From the NCBI RefSeq assembly GCF_902362185.1, contig NC_044497.1, positions 32,917,001-32,981,000 of the forward strand: DNA of 64,000 nt, given 5' to 3'. Below the pieces are notes generated by a model that was given only the letters and a program-made list of their open reading frames with translations, was not told the DNA's origin and made no database searches. Each line of letters begins with the position of its first letter. Position 1 is the stretch's first letter. Positions 1-24,148 of this stretch are shown here, one piece after another. The stretch is from Chanos chanos. Lineage: Eukaryota > Chordata > Actinopteri > Gonorynchiformes > Chanidae. Made by a program: the position numbers and the translations under genes.

Positions 1-340
1 CAGGCGATACAGTGACTCAACAGTATAGTAAGAGGGCTTCTTTCGCATAGCATCTCAGGCGAAAGGCAGTGCTTAGTTGTGCTTTTAGCGCTTCTGTTTC
101 TCTTTTCAAAAACAACTAAAACAGTCATCTTGATCATCGTTGAAGTTTGATAGGCACGAGGAGCGGTTTGCTGACACTGAGAGTGGACAGAGAAGGATTA
201 TTGGTAAGACAGAAACCATTGAACTCCACTAGCTAGTATGGTGGCTTCACATTTAAGCTTGCAGTTGGACGGCAAGCTACTTGTAATTAAGTTCTTCATA
301 GATATGGGTATTTGGTGATGTTTCGTGCTCACTCATCACC

Positions 341-439
341 TATATAAACCCGGACAACCGGCACTTATTGCTTTTTTGTCGGTTTAGCGGCGTTCATGGA
401 GAGTGTAGCAGTGTTGCTATGCTAACTCACAGAGGCACT
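341..439 (+). promoter_or_regulatory. uba1: Candidate uba1 core promoter and 5' untranslated exon
   Basis: A clean TATA-like motif (TATATAAA) lies at 341-348. About 90 bases later a consensus splice donor, GTAAGT, begins at 440. The first coding exon of uba1 opens directly at an acceptor AG (2513-2514), so at least one untranslated exon must lie upstream. A short exon from about 370 to 439 fits. This is inference from spacing and motifs; transcript data could place the start elsewhere. Confidence 0.4.
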
Positions 440-2514
440 GTAAGTTAGCTAGGCCCCATTTGAGAGTCAGAAAGCCAGTCTTTAGGCTATTACTAACGAG
501 AACTTATACGGTCTCTTGTTCACAAACAGGATTTGTCCGAAGTCTTTTTTAAGCAAAATAGTCCAAGATACAACAACATGAATCTAATTAATGGCACCCG
601 GCCCACTTAAATTTTGCTTCACTGTCTTGTTGGTGATTTTTTTTTTAATCACGGCATGGAGATTAGTTGGCTCATTGATTATCAAGGAAGTATTTGTCGT
701 AAATTCACAAGATAGGCTGTCGGTTAATTTACTCAAAATAGATTGAGTTAATGGCATGCAGAATATTTTCTTATCACATTTCAGTTTCATTTCCCCTAAT
801 GATAATGATTTTTTTTTTTTAGTTTTACCCTTAACCAGGGCAGTGAGCTAAACTCAGTTTCGTTTTAATGAGATGTCGGTTTGCAACATGACGTCAGTAC
901 ACCAGTGCTCCTTATTCCCACACTTTTGTCGCGACTTTGGGGAGGATTGGCAGATATATTCTGGGTTAATCAAGCTCTCTCTTATGGTTTACACAGACCG
1001 GGATGCGGTATTTCCCACCTGATCCACAGGTTTGTCAAAATTTTTGATTTCGCGGCCTGCTAGGGTCTGTGTGAGCGTGTCAAAATACATATATAAACAC
1101 AGATAAATCCCTGCTTACCATTACAAGCAGTGACATTCTTAACAGCAAATGTGAATGTGAAATAATGAATGGTTTTCGACTCATCCAGGAGGTGGTGAAA
1201 ATTGCGCGTGTGTATCGCGGACATTGCAGGGTGGCGGTCGATGTAGTCCATGCAACGTACAAGAAGGCATCCATTTAGTGCGGTTAAATCGTGATGTCTA
1301 ATTATGTCAGTGTAACATGCTCGTGTTTTATAATGTTCATCTCGGTTGTTGTAATCTTACGAGTTTAGTTCAAACAGAACAGAGCGAGTTATTGTAAAGT
1401 AACGCAAGCCACACTGCAGTTCAGTTTTAATGAATCAGCGTTTTTGTTAAGGGATAATGCACGAGCCTCAGTCGGTGTTGAGCGCACAAAACGTTTCTGT
1501 CCGCGTGCTATTTATAGTAAGCCAAGTTAACAGCATCTTGCGACAGAATGCAGGTTTATTCGTGCCATGGCATAATTCTTGTTTGACATGGTAGAAGTAT
1601 CTGACTCTTTGCATTTAATTTTAATCTGGCGGAGTTTAAAAAATGTACGGAATTTGTCAGTTTACCGTTGATTAAAAAAATCTCTTCATCCGACTACTAT
1701 GCCTTTTCACAAATTTTGAAGGTCTTAAGTGTGTTTACTGAATAATCCAAAGACGAAACATTCACGCTCATATCGCGAAATGACACACGGCTTGGCACCC
1801 CGACAGTACACATTTCTTACAGTTGTGGGAAGTGTGCTGTTAAAATAAGAGTAACTCTCTTCTTCCTTTTTTCATCTTATTGGCAAGCCTACTGAGAACT
1901 TGTGTGATTAGCTTGACATCTTAATAGTCTAACCTTTTATGTATTTAGTGTTTTAAAGAAGTGGGATCCACTGTCCTTACTATTTCATTTATAACTTTTT
2001 TTTTTCCTTGTGTCATGTCTGTTTCATAACCTTTTGTTATGATAGTGCGTTGCATTAACATCATCCAATAGTAGTGTGTTATTCAAAGGAACTGTCCAGT
2101 GCTGAAGCACTGAACTGTCAATTTATTATTTTTAAAAGCTGTAATTTTTAAACTTGTGGTACATTTGTCCATTTTAAAATCTTTGCACGTTTGTGTTATT
2201 TTCCACTTTTCTTGTAATTGTTTCCTCTTGAAATGTAGTGTGTATATACGAGATTCTTCTTTGGGATGTAGTTTGTCAAGTCCACGTTGATCGACCAACC
2301 TTGGCTCACAGGTCGTCATGATAAGAGAGTGCCTCAAGGCGCATGGCTGAATAGTATTTTTTGGCGAATTGGCACATGCTGCCTCTGCTTGAGTGTCTGA
2401 AGTGTTATGCTTTTCTCTCCTCAGAGTCTAAGCATAATGAAATATGTTTGCTCGTTAATAAGGGAGTGCTTTATGTTGCTTGAGTTACTTGAGTGTACCG
2501 GGTGCTCTCTCTAG
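440..2514 (+). other. Probable first uba1 intron (5' UTR); no gene seen
   Basis: The stretch is AT-rich with short T runs and several open frames of 60-85 codons that match no family I know and show no coding pattern. It ends in a pyrimidine-rich acceptor whose AG directly precedes the uba1 start codon. I read it as the 5' UTR intron of uba1. Confidence 0.4.
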
Positions 2515-12491
<9,977 letters not shown>

Positions 12492-12952
12492 GAGGGCGTC
12501 TGGGGAGGGGTGGAGGGGCAGGGAGGGGAAGCCACACGGGATCCGTAGGACAGTGAGAACCAATCAGAGCTCGGAGTGGTGGTAAAGCCACAGTATTCCC
12601 AAAAGAAAAAAAAACAAAACGGGGGGAGGGGTTAATAGGCTAGTTGTGCCCATGAGGCGGTAGTTAAAAAGAGAACAAAACCGTCTCTGAGGTACTTGAT
12701 AAATTTCCAAAGTTTTGGACAGGTTTAGCCTGTCTGCAGAATGGATGGTCTGATGGCGGAGCATGCTGATCAGCCATGGCTGTAACTGTAATTAAAACTG
12801 GTTGTATTAATGCAAAGCTTTTGTGAGTAAATTCCCTGTGCATCCATGAAAAAAAAAAAACTGCGTCCCTCCTCAGTACACACTGACACTGAAATATCTT
12901 TGCTGTTGTCTTTTAGACAAACATGTTTTTTTTTTTCTTTACAAGCACCATT

Positions 12953-13039
<87 letters not shown>

Positions 13040-13660
13040 CGTCATCATACATTTGTGAGCCACGTCTTGCTTTACATTTTAAGTGTCTTAAAGCAAGTTG
13101 AGTATGGTAACCTTTTCAACGATGCCAAAAAAGAAAGGGAAGGAGAAAAGATACCTGACTGGAGAAAATGTTTGAACTGGTGAAGGAAATTTAATCGCTG
13201 ATCAAATCTGTCTCAGTCAATGCCTTGACTTGCAGGTCCTCCCAGACACAGTTTCAAACGTCCTGTATTTAATGTCAAAAGTAACCCAGTGCTGTTATTG
13301 CTCGAGGTGTTACTTAAAGCCAGACTGCAAAGTGAGCGCATTGGCTCATCAAAGCCCCTCCTTCCTACGGTCCCAGTGTTTAAAGTCCCTCACCTCTCTG
13401 GCTTCTCTGTGGGTTAAGGTTGGGGAACTTGCACATAACTTGAGTTTTTTTTTTTTTTTTTTCTGTTTGTTTTGTTTATTTTTCTATTTTATTTTTGGGG
13501 CGGACATCTGGTGCGCACACCTTGTAGAACATAAACTCTGTATTCTTTCTACTTTGTTAAACTCCGAAAAAACATTACAGTTCAAAATTTACAATGATTT
13601 TACTCTGTAATGGGAGCACTTAGTGTGATAGTGAATAAAGTTGTAAAAGATTTGCTGCCG
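12492..13660 (+). other. uba1: uba1 3' UTR with CT repeat and poly(A) signal
   Basis: Non-coding sequence follows the uba1 stop. It holds a pure (CT)n tract at 12961-13037 and a T-rich run near 13445-13490. A canonical AATAAA at 13634-13639 is followed by a T-rich, GT-containing stretch, so cleavage near 13655 is likely. Confidence 0.65.
12961..13037. repeat. (CT)n microsatellite in the uba1 3' UTR
   Basis: A 77-nt pure CT tract, expected to be transcribed in the uba1 mRNA. Confidence 0.95.
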
Positions 13661-14564
13661 TTGTGGTTCTTTTTCTGTTTTGTTTTTCACTAAATGTGGT
13701 TAATTCTCTGAAGGTCTCTGAAAGGGTCTAGGTGCCATTGAAGATCTAAAACATTTTGTCTTGAAGTGATAAATTCAGTCGTACTTGCACCATTTTCAGA
13801 GAATTACATATAAATATATACTTAGTAATCGATGACTGCATATAAATATGAATATACATATAAATATTAATTAGTAATTGACTACATATACATTAAATAT
13901 TTAATTGGTAATTGATGACTGCAAGATTTACTTCCTCTGAGTCAACATAATGTAACAACTTGTCAATCTGAGCATAGCGATAAAACCTGTGGTAATGTCA
14001 TAATTTACAGCTAAATGGTTTTGGCTTGTGTTCGAGGAAAAATGTTACTTTACATAATTGATGTTGTCCTTTTCATAAAGTATTCTTTAACATTCCTGCA
14101 TTCAAATCTAGCTTCAAGTCAAACGTTTTTGTGACATGTAATAGCCTTTACAATCGGGGAAGTAGATCAATAGCCTTCACTTCCACCTCCATTTACTCCA
14201 TTAGGCAGTTCGTACATGGCCTTACTGAAAGAGAAGCCATTGGTGGAGACAGACGACCAGTCAGATCTAACGCTATCTTGTCAGTGAGCTTTGCCTTGCT
14301 GTCCTCCCCTATACAAAGTGAAACAACAGGAAACAAGAACATTTTCACACACAGGATGTGGTTTTTAGATGTGCGACTGCAAGAGGAAGAAAGGAGGGGT
14401 AGGAAGAGAGCACGTACCAAATTTCTGTCTTAGTCTCTTGATGAGGTGGTAAGACAGGTGAAATATTTTAGGTGAAATTACAAGAGATGTTGTAATTCAG
14501 CACTCTCACATTCTAAAATTGAGAAATGATGTGGATCATGTATGAAGTGTAGGATGCTGTGAAA
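13661..14564. other. Spacer between uba1 and the Rho GEF gene
   Basis: There is no coding region or RNA gene. A degenerate AT-rich repeat occupies about 13805-13925. The rest is unremarkable and should include the promoter and 5' UTR of the next gene, but I see no clear TATA or GC box. Confidence 0.5.
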
Positions 14565-16395
14565 ATGGAGACTGAAGACACTGAGGTTGATGCTTCACCT
14601 TCCTGGTAAGGCTGTTTTTCCACCATGCTCGTGTCGTAACTGGCCTCAGTGTGTTGTATTACTGTCTCAGAACGGCAGTACAATCATATGACATTGAAAG
14701 CAAATTCCAATTCATGTGTAGGGATGTGATTGAGTGTTTTTTACATTGCTTTTCGCACAAGTCAAACTTTTGCAGTCACTTTTCTCTAGTTTGTTCGTGA
14801 TATGCATATTGAGATGTTCTCCCCAATAGTCTGAAGGCCAATATTAATCTATCTTTGAAACAATTTTTACATATTTTATTAAACGTAGGTATTGTTCATT
14901 CGCATCTACAAATTAGAGATTGAATCTTTGTGACTTTTCCAGGGTTCCCATTCCAAGAGGCAGACTAGATGCGTGTGCCAACCTCTCTGACTATGCTGGG
15001 GTAAAACACACTTGTTCTTCTTTTATCAAACATTGACTAGACTACAGGGCAACATTTTACAGGTTTAGCTGTCTGCTGCTCACACTCGGCTAATTTGCAG
15101 TGTGTTTTGTGGGTTTCTGAGCAGAAGAAGAGGAAACAGGACCCAAACGGTGATGCAGAGAGTTCAGCCAGAGCCTCAGAGGACAATGTGAGCTGATTTT
15201 AGTGTGCGAACCTAATGAATTCAGCAAAGATGAGAACGGACACACATTTTAAGATGTTTACTTGTTCTATTATTTCATATTTGCAATGTGTCTGCCCAAA
15301 TTCATATGATACAGAAAAACACCAAGCACCAACCTGATCATTTTCAAATGATTTTGCTTACATCAGTCATATAACAGACATTTGAGGTATCTTTTTGGCA
15401 ATGCTGGGATTTCGTGTGGTGTTTGTGCTGTCCTGTTTTGAACTTTCTACTGGGCTGTTTGATTCTGGGTGTTCATGTAAATGTCAGCGAATGGGAATCT
15501 GTCATTCCATTTTTTTCTTACTACTTCAACCAAGATCATTAACATCTATTCCAATTTTAAAGTGGCTCTGAGCCTGCCTTTCTCTTCTCTTCTTTTTCTG
15601 TTCTCTTTTGAGGCTGCTCTCTTCTTTTTAACGGAAACTCAAACAGGCCGCAGACCTCTGTTCTGTGGAGGTGAAACAGGTGATGGTGTAACACACTGCA
15701 TGAGTACAGTGGTCTTTCAGAGCCAAATGAAACTGCAAAAGCTATCACACATGTTAATAACAAAATACTAAGAGGGACACATATATTCTCTGAATTGATA
15801 AAAGTGTGATAGTGAAAAAAGGACAAAGAAATGTATCAACTAAACAATTTGGGCTTTGCTGTATGGAAAGTAACTGTCATTTTACGAATCGGTTTCCTGT
15901 TTCATGCCGGAAAGCACATTCTTAACCAGCAAGAAACTGCCTGTTTCAATCATGCTGTCTGCTGCATCTTTCTGTCTTTTTATTTTTCTCTCGCAAACTG
16001 TTATTGTCCATTTATCTCCTTCCAATCCAGTGTCAGACACTAACAATCTTGCTTCAAAAATCATTTGAAATATTGGTGCTGACAGTGAGATTATTTACTG
16101 TATATCTAATGAGTATGAGCAACCCCCCCACCCCCCCAAAAATCAAATTTTAATGCGTGAACATGGAAGAATGCGATAGAGATAATGAAACTGTGTATTC
16201 TGAGAACAAATAATGTTAGGCAATGTAATGATTTATGGTTTGTGGTCATGTGAATATCATATAAATTATATAATTTTCTCACTAACACTTTGTCTTTGTG
16301 TGTATTCCTTCTTTTAGGATGAGGATGATTTTGATGGCATCAGTGAGCTAGGACAGGACTCTGAGGTATAGAAAAACTGCACCCAATCTATCCCA

Positions 16396-16432
<37 letters not shown>

Positions 16433-16764
16433 ATTCATCAAGCATTTTTATCTTTTTTTTTCAAGAGCAGATCTCACAGACGGATTTAAGTCAGCAATAT
16501 AATAACAGAACAAAATAAAATAATATTGTTAGCATGGCTTCGTATAAAACATTTTTCTTGCTTTGTAGTCCTACAATGTTCATCTTAATTACTATTGTTT
16601 TAGAGTTCTTTATACTTGTTTTATGTTGCCTTTTCGCCGGTCAGGAGCCCTGCAATAAAAGAGTTAAACCAGTGAGCAAAAGCCCTGGATACACTGGGAT
16701 CATAACACCAGTGAAAACTCCTGCCCTGAAACGCCTGGGACAGTCCATAACGGTAACAGATCAC

Positions 16765-16814
<50 letters not shown>

Positions 16815-18632
16815 CAATTGACCTTTTTGTTTGTTTGTTTTAGTTGTCTTGAGTTGCTATATACATTCCATACCACACTTTATCCATTCCACTCTAACAA
16901 AACTTACCTTTTCTGCTTCAGTGCACCTCACTGACTAACTTACTATGAAAAGAGCATGTTAGATATTATTAGAGTTTAGTTGAATTTGAGCTTATTGTAG
17001 ATTTCCTCTCTTCTGTTACCTTCAAGCTATTTGTAAAAGCTCTTAGCACTTGTTAAAACACAACCCTGACCACGGTGTGACTTTTTGCTCAGCTGTATTC
17101 TGGTTAAAAGTATGCGTCATGCTAATAGGTGTCAATGCTCGTGGCAGTGGCAGTAGTGATGTTTATGTTTTTATGGTTTCTCCGAATTGTAACATTAATC
17201 ATTAAGTAATTTCGTGAGGGGTTATCTGATATTCTTGAATAAGTAACATTGAAGATGCTCGTTTACACCTGTGAAGCGGAGCACAATTCACAACGGCCCA
17301 GATGTTTCATATTCTTATTTTCCAATCTCCTTGCTGTTGGTTGACTTGGGGAACATCAGCGGTCAATCAGTTTCAGGACAGAAGCTCGGCCAATGCCCCC
17401 CATGGCCATCCGATCTCGACAGAAAGCCTCGTCGTTTCCACGGCGACGAAACAGCCAGCTGTGGAGTGAAACAGTGGACACTTTGAGCCAGGATCTAAGT
17501 GCCAAGGAAATCAAGAGACAGGAGGTAAGGCAGAGATCTCTTGGCCTGACGTCTGACAGAAATTGATGAGGCTATAGGGTCTGTGCATTGATTTATGAAA
17601 AGCTCTGCTCTTGGTTTGAAACAGCCTAGTTATCAGGTTAGAGTGAATTGCGGAAATAGAAACAGAAAAAAAGTTTTGTAAATTAGTTGAATTAAGACAA
17701 TGTGTATGAGGAATGACGGCTCATATGTTAGTACTCCAGTTAATCACATTTTTTAGCTGTCACAATTGTTCCTGTTAGCGTGGTTGTGAAACAGGAAGTG
17801 AGCTGGCACTTGGGGCCATGTTCTCTATTTCAAGCAAAGCATCTAAGTTTCCGTTAACATAGACCAGCTCCACCATATAGCAAACATGTATTACTGTTAA
17901 CATTCTCATTGTCTGTCATTTGAAATTTATTTGTCTTTGTGCTTTTATGTTTTCTAAATAATCAGTTTAATGTGATTTTGAACTTATACAGTAATGTTTG
18001 CTGTGTGATGTTGTATCACAGCATTTGATATAAATGCATCGTTTTTTCTTTTGTCTGTCATGCTATCAGGAGTCTAATGCACATTTTGTCAAAAACAGGT
18101 TATATATGAACTAACACAGGGAGAGAAACAGCTGATTGAGGACCTCAGTTTAGTCAAAAAGGTTTGTGTTTGGTTGTGTTGAGTAAACATCAAATGTTAA
18201 CATCAAACGCTATCCACTCCCTGATTGCTGTTGTTGCTCTGATGACAGGTGTATTATGAGCCCATGTTGAAATTGGACATCATGACAGAGAGTGAACTGG
18301 GGCAGATATTTGGCACTCTGGACTCTTTAATACCACTCCATGAAGGTAACCATCTCCTCTATGTGTTCTCAATGTAACATTACACCGAATGGCTAGTATG
18401 TCAGTCATCCTCTTGATTCTTTTTACTTTTCTTTTCTATTACAGATCTGTTGGCTCGGCTTGAGGGTTTGAGAGGATCAGAGAAGACTGTGGGTGAGGTG
18501 GGGCCAACTTTACTGGAATGGGTGAGTGTTGAGTGTTACCCATGATACCAAATATGGGAAGATAAGAGGAAATGTATTCAAAAGGAAACAAACACTCACC
18601 TAGAGATTATTTTGTACACTTGGTTCTCTCTG

Positions 18633-18663
<31 letters not shown>

Positions 18664-20398
18664 ATTTCTCGCTCTCTCTCTCTCTCTTTCTCTTCCTTAT
18701 CTGACATTGTATTATTCTCACTTATCTTGTCACCTCTTCTCCTCTCCACAGTTCCCATGTCTGGAAGCTTATATCACATACTGCTGTAACCAGGTGGGGG
18801 CTAAAGCCCTGCTGGACCAGAAGAAACATGACCGTCGTGTGGAGCACTTCTTAAGGTTGTGCCAGGAATCGTCATTTAGCAGGAAGCTGGATCTATGGAA
18901 CTTCCTGGACCTGCCGCGTAGCCGCCTGGTAAAGTACCCTCTGCTGCTGAAGGAGATTCAGAAGAGCACACCAGTCAATCACCCTGATGAGGAAACACTG
19001 CCCCAGGCCGTGAGTGAAATGAACATGTTCTATAAATAACCAGTCCCAAAGCATCAGATATCTCCAAAGTCTGAGAAGTAGAAAACACAAATTAGGGTGG
19101 TGGAGCTTATCAGTGACAACAAATTTCATCTGACAGTGTTTTACTTTTTTGCATTATAAAATATCTATATTTTTGTATATATACAATATATAATAGTCCT
19201 TATATTATGTGGTAAAGTGTATTTTAAGTATATATCGCATATTTCACTTTATCAATACAGCAAAGTTTTTTCTTTTCTCTTTTGATCACCTTTCTCTTTC
19301 CTGCCTCTTCTCCCTTCTGTCTTCCATTCTACTGTTGTCTCCTTTCCAATCTTTCTCTTTCCTACACACAGATGGATATTATTCAAGCCATCATTTCCGA
19401 TGTAAACCAGAAAACAGGAGAAGCAGAGTGTCAGTTTTATAGACGGGGCCTATCTTACCCAGAAGACGGTCAAAGGGTTCCTGAGATCCAGCTCTCTAGA
19501 TTCCTGTACTGCCATGGAGAACTCAAGAACAACAAAGGACAGGTGAAATGCAATCTGAAGTATTTTACCTGTGGTTAATAATCAAAATGAATGAGATGGA
19601 ATTACACTGCGTAATTACACGACTGTAATTTCAAGATAGTAGGGAAATGGAGTTTTCATAAAGTGTTTCAGAGGTATTGAACTGCCCTTATATTGGATTT
19701 ATACATGAAGGATGACATCTCTCTCTCTCTCTCTCTCTCTTTGTCTGTGATACATCTTCCTCCTGTTCTCTTTCTAGAAACTGCATGTCTTTCTATTTGA
19801 GTTGGTGTTGGTTCTGACACGACCAATAGTGCAGGAAAAAGAAGGAGTGGTCCAGTTTCAGGTGTACCGTCAGCCCCTCCCTGCTGCTCACCTTCTGCTG
19901 GAGGACCTACCTGATGGAGAGAGCGTGAGTTCTGGATCCTTCCGTGGGGCTTTCACTGGAAATGATAAAGGTAAAAAGAGTATTTTTTTGCTTTTCAGAA
20001 TTAATGCTCATGTTCTCCATATACCTCAAGTAGAGGAATTTTCTCATCATTTGTAGTTGACAATAATATGACCTTTTTTGCAGTCAGAAGTGATTTTTTT
20101 ACCCCATATCCTTTTTTACCTTCCTAATTGGCCTGTCTTCTTGTCTACCATAGTGAAGAACTGTTTCCGTGTGAGCAGCAGGGGGCGCTCTAAGGCTCAG
20201 TCACACAGCTTGCAAGCTAATGACACCTTCAACAAGCAGCAGTGGATATCCTGTCTACGTCAGGCCATGGTCCAATCCCGTGACAGACAAGCTCAAACTA
20301 GCCAGTCCATGAACTCTGCCCATATGAGCCCTGACCCTGCCGTTTGTAATATTGCTGAACTGAGCCTTAACTCTGATGCGGATATGTCAGACACATAG
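14565..20398 (+). CDS. arhgef3: Rho guanine nucleotide exchange factor, ARHGEF3/XPLN type, complete
   Basis: The protein is a Dbl-family GEF; mammalian ARHGEF3 loads GTP on RhoA and RhoB. Coding exons: 14565-14605, 14943-15000, 15125-15187, 16318-16365, 16645-16752, 17360-17524, 18099-18161, 18249-18345, 18445-18521, 18752-19009, 19372-19542, 19778-19970, 20154-20398, giving 528 residues against about 526 in human. The N-terminus has a basic nuclear-signal-like KKRK and an acidic patch, then EPCNKRVKPV and RSISFR, hallmarks of ARHGEF3/NET1. The DH domain runs about 157-340 and includes LDLWNFLDLPRSRLVKYPLL. The PH domain runs about 370-480 and ends near HSLQANDTFNKQQW. The tail ends MSDT and lacks the NET1 PDZ ligand. 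It matches ARHGEF3 better than NET1 and may be the fish arhgef3-like paralogue. The first exon is the least certain part because its ATG sits in a short exon with no family support. Confidence 0.9.
16400..16428. repeat. (TC)n microsatellite
   Basis: A short TC tract in an intron of the Rho GEF gene. Confidence 0.9.
16771..16812. repeat. (AT)n microsatellite
   Basis: A 42-nt AT tract 18 nt downstream of the donor of the fifth Rho GEF coding exon. Confidence 0.95.
18625..18696. repeat. Interrupted (TC)n microsatellite
   Basis: A CT-rich tract in the intron before the largest DH-domain exon; it extends the pyrimidine-rich region of that intron. Confidence 0.9.
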
Positions 20399-21090
20399 TC
20401 TTCAGATGGCTCTCCTAATTGTACTGTGGTGTCTGTAAACTGTGGTGTCTTACAAACATATTTTGTCTTTATGATTGTGAATGGGTTTTTCTTTTTTTTT
20501 TTCTTTTTTTTTTTGTCTGTGATTGCACATATGGGAACCATAAAAGGATCTAGCATCATATTCTGTCCCCCCTCTAATCCACTGTAGTTCAATTGACTTT
20601 ATTTTAGTTAGGATAGAGTTGAGGGAGATTTAGTTTTAATGTTATAATTAAAACATTGAGTTTGATGTGAAGCGTTGAGATTTAATGTTATAATTCCTCC
20701 TGTAGATGCAATAACTGAGTGTTTACCAGACATCTAGGTCTAGGCCCTCAAAACTGCACTTAATGAGATTTAGTCATTTAGCCAAACTCAGCCACTTATT
20801 ACCACTGCTGGTGAAACCAAACAAACAAAAGAGGTGCAATGGGACCTCCTCTGAAACTGTAATGTATGTTTATGTTTTTCTCACACAGTGATAAAATGTA
20901 ATGTCCGATGGTACAGTATGATTTTGTTGACATAAGAAGAATGTTTCTCAGTGAATTTAGTTTATCTGTACTGAATGAGTTTTTTTTTTCAGTGTCTTTT
21001 AATGAAAGTTGTAAAGTTTTTCACGTAAATGGCTATATATGAATGTTGTGTTTGTTTGTTTTTTAGTAATAAACTGACAAGACTTACTAT
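20399..21090 (+). other. arhgef3: 3' UTR of the Rho GEF gene with poly(A) signal
   Basis: Untranslated sequence after the stop carries a T-rich run at about 20490-20515 and a canonical AATAAA at 21068-21073. Transcript end near 21090 is inferred. Confidence 0.6.
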
Positions 21091-22041
21091 GCAGAAAGTT
21101 CAATCTGTTATTTTTTCATTTTTCCTATTATCTACAGAGGAGGAGAGATTAATCAGTAATCTGTGTGGTCGGAGTTGTCATAGATACAAACATCCTGTTT
21201 TATGTTAAAAGTTAATTTTTGAAGTTTTGTTTTATTGTCTCCACAATGCACATTGAGTGTAATTTCCCCTGTGTTGAGGCCAGCCGTGGCGTGCGTTCAC
21301 AGTGGAGATGTTGCGCTAAGTATAGACAGCGGAGTCAGGAGAGAGGAAAGATTAGCAGCGATTAAATCTCTCATTCTTCTAAATGTTCACTGTGAGACAG
21401 AAACTTGGTGAGCAGCAGGTGCCGTGAGGGGGAAATCGGCAGGAACAGTTGTTTGATACGTTAATATATGAAGCCAAGTAAATATTTTTACACCACAAGA
21501 TATGCATATTGGGTAAAGCTCTGCTGGAAGTTGTGAAGAGAGATATAACGACCAATCAGAGTAAGTCTTTCTCTGTGTTCTAATGCATCTCTCGTTTACT
21601 ATGAAAACCAAAATATTGTTTCAGCAGTGGCATCGACTCTTACTATCACCTTGTGTATTTCATAAAATTTGTTAATTCATTTTGATTTTTTTTTTTAATG
21701 AGAGCAGAATATTTCTGTGTTTACATGTCAATTTTTTTGTTTGTTTGTTAATAATGAGTCTTATTTACTTACTTATTTATTTGTTTTATTTAAAAGTCTG
21801 TGATGTTATATACCTTCTAATATTTAATGAAAAGTAGAAGTTGAAGATAAAGTCATCAAATCTATAATCAATTTATATAATGATTTATATTGTTCTAAAT
21901 TCACTATAAATTTTGAATTTTATGTATAATTGTCTTACACCCTTTCAAAATAACAATCTAGATTGTGAAGAATACATCAGAGTAACTGCTCTCAGACCAC
22001 ATTCACATCAAGTATAGCGAGTGCCAAAGTAGCAGACAGCT
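21091..22041. other. Spacer upstream of the USP gene
   Basis: AT-rich sequence with no coding region I can support. It should hold the promoter and 5' UTR of the USP gene, but no TATA or GC box stands out. Confidence 0.4.
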
Positions 22042-24148
22042 ATGCCAAGAGCTGCTTCCAGCGCAATGGATAACTCGTGTCAAGCTCTGTGTCGGTCTCT
22101 GGTAACCCATAACGGCTTACAGCCAGAGAGTGTGGACATCTCCCAGTCTGTGCTCTATACCTCTCTCATGGGGCTGTTGCTGGTGGCTGATAAGGAGGTG
22201 AGTCAGAGTACCAGAGTACCTGATACCTTATAGTATCAGGTATGTGGGCACTTGACCCATCAGCAATGATCAAGAGGAAGGAAATGTGAGATAAATAGAT
22301 GAATGTTACTACTGAATCATGCCATATATTGAATCCACATTTTAATAATAATAAAAAAAGTTTATTTGGTTTAAATAGAGCTCTTAGTCGTACAGATACA
22401 CACGTGTATAAACACCTGCAAATGCTCCACATCCCTCCCCCAACAGGATAAGTGTCTCTCGACGTGACCCCGTGTCTTCCAGCCGAGTGCTTTCCCTGTC
22501 TGTGATAATGAGATCAGAGTTCTATTCTTGGACTATGCAGACACAGAGTACAGTGATAGACTGAGTGGCAGGGGTCACACAATTTGGACATTAGGAGATA
22601 ACATTGTCTATAATGAGATACTGTGGTTTGACTTTTCTTTTTTTTTAGATATGTTGGCGAATATGATAATAATAATTAGTTGAAACATTGTTTTATCCTG
22701 CAGAAAGAGCTCACACTGGGAAATGGACAAGTTGGATTGCGTAACATAGGCAATACCGTATGTATTTATTTACATTATATATGTTTGGTTTAGTGTTCTG
22801 ACAAAGTCTTTTTTTTTTCTTTTAGTAAAGCTGGTTATATGACTATTTTGTTAAACTGATTTTTTTTTCCCTTCTGTCCTCTCTGTTCTCAGTGTTTCCT
22901 GAATTCTGTTGTCCAGTGTCTCTCCCACACATGCAGTCTGAGAGACTACTGTCTTACTAAAGTCTACCTCCAGGACATGTGTTCAAGTCAAGAGCCCAAG
23001 TTGATGAATGGTAACAGTGATCCTGTATCACATCAATCTTCTTCTCCTCCGATAAAATATTGTCAGTTGTCCTCCCTTAATCCATGAATTTTTAACAAGA
23101 ACCCGAAACGCTTTTTTTGTGCCAGCATTTACTCAAGTGCTGACAGAACTGTGGGATGCTGACAGCAGGGATACTCCAGTGAATCCTGGGAAATTCTATA
23201 GTATCTTCAAAGAGGCTGTGCCTTACTTCAGTGGATACAGGTGTGTAACCTATCAGGAGATTTCAGTATATTTTTAGACCACTTCCATGTTTAGAATCTT
23301 TCAAATCTCACCTTGAAGCCTGCACTCTGATCTCAGTTACTCTAGCCTATATAATAAACCTTAATGGAGCATGTTATTAAAATATCGATCCCTCATTCTA
23401 TGAATGTATCCTTCACTTTCAGCCAGCAAGATGCACAGGAGTTCTTACGCTTTCTCCTCGACAGACTGCACACAGAAATCAACCGTCGCTCCTCCCATCG
23501 ACCCTCAGAGAAAATCAGTCAGGAGCCTGAGTACACACGATTCAGGTATAAAGAAAGGCAACACTAGCTCATTTTCTCACACCCTGAGACTCCTTTATAC
23601 CCACTTACTACTGGTCTTCCCCCTCTCTCTTTTTAAGGATCGAAGAAGAGGCATCTGCCATGTGGAAAAAACACCTCGAAAGAGATGACAGCAAGATTGT
23701 GGGTAAGCAGGAGTAGAGCCACTACTTTATTTCTGAAGGGGAATTTAATTAAAGGTTATTATAACTGGATCATTCAAACAAACACACACGCTGAAATAAT
23801 TTGCATTTCATATTCCTTCACTCTGTGTTTACTCTCACCGTATTCTGTTCCCACCCTCACCCAGATTTGTTTTCAGGTCAGTTGCGTAGCTCCTTACACT
23901 GTTCAGTCTGCTCCCACTATTCCAACACATTTGACGTGTTCTGTGACCTGTCACTGCCCATTCCTAAGGTAATGTCAGTCTCCTTTCAGCTCTAATCTAA
24001 GCTTAGACTCTCTCTCAGTGCTTACTCTTGACTGTCCTTGTACGTAATGTTTCAGAGGAGTCAGTCTGGGAGTGTTGTCACACTGCGTGAATGTCTGGAT
24101 CTGTTCTCACAAGAAGAAAAACTTGATGAGGAGAATTCACCTGTAAGT

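Noticed and set aside
881-1063. Short open frame near the left end
   Set aside because: 60 codons, no family match, and located in the presumed uba1 leader intron.
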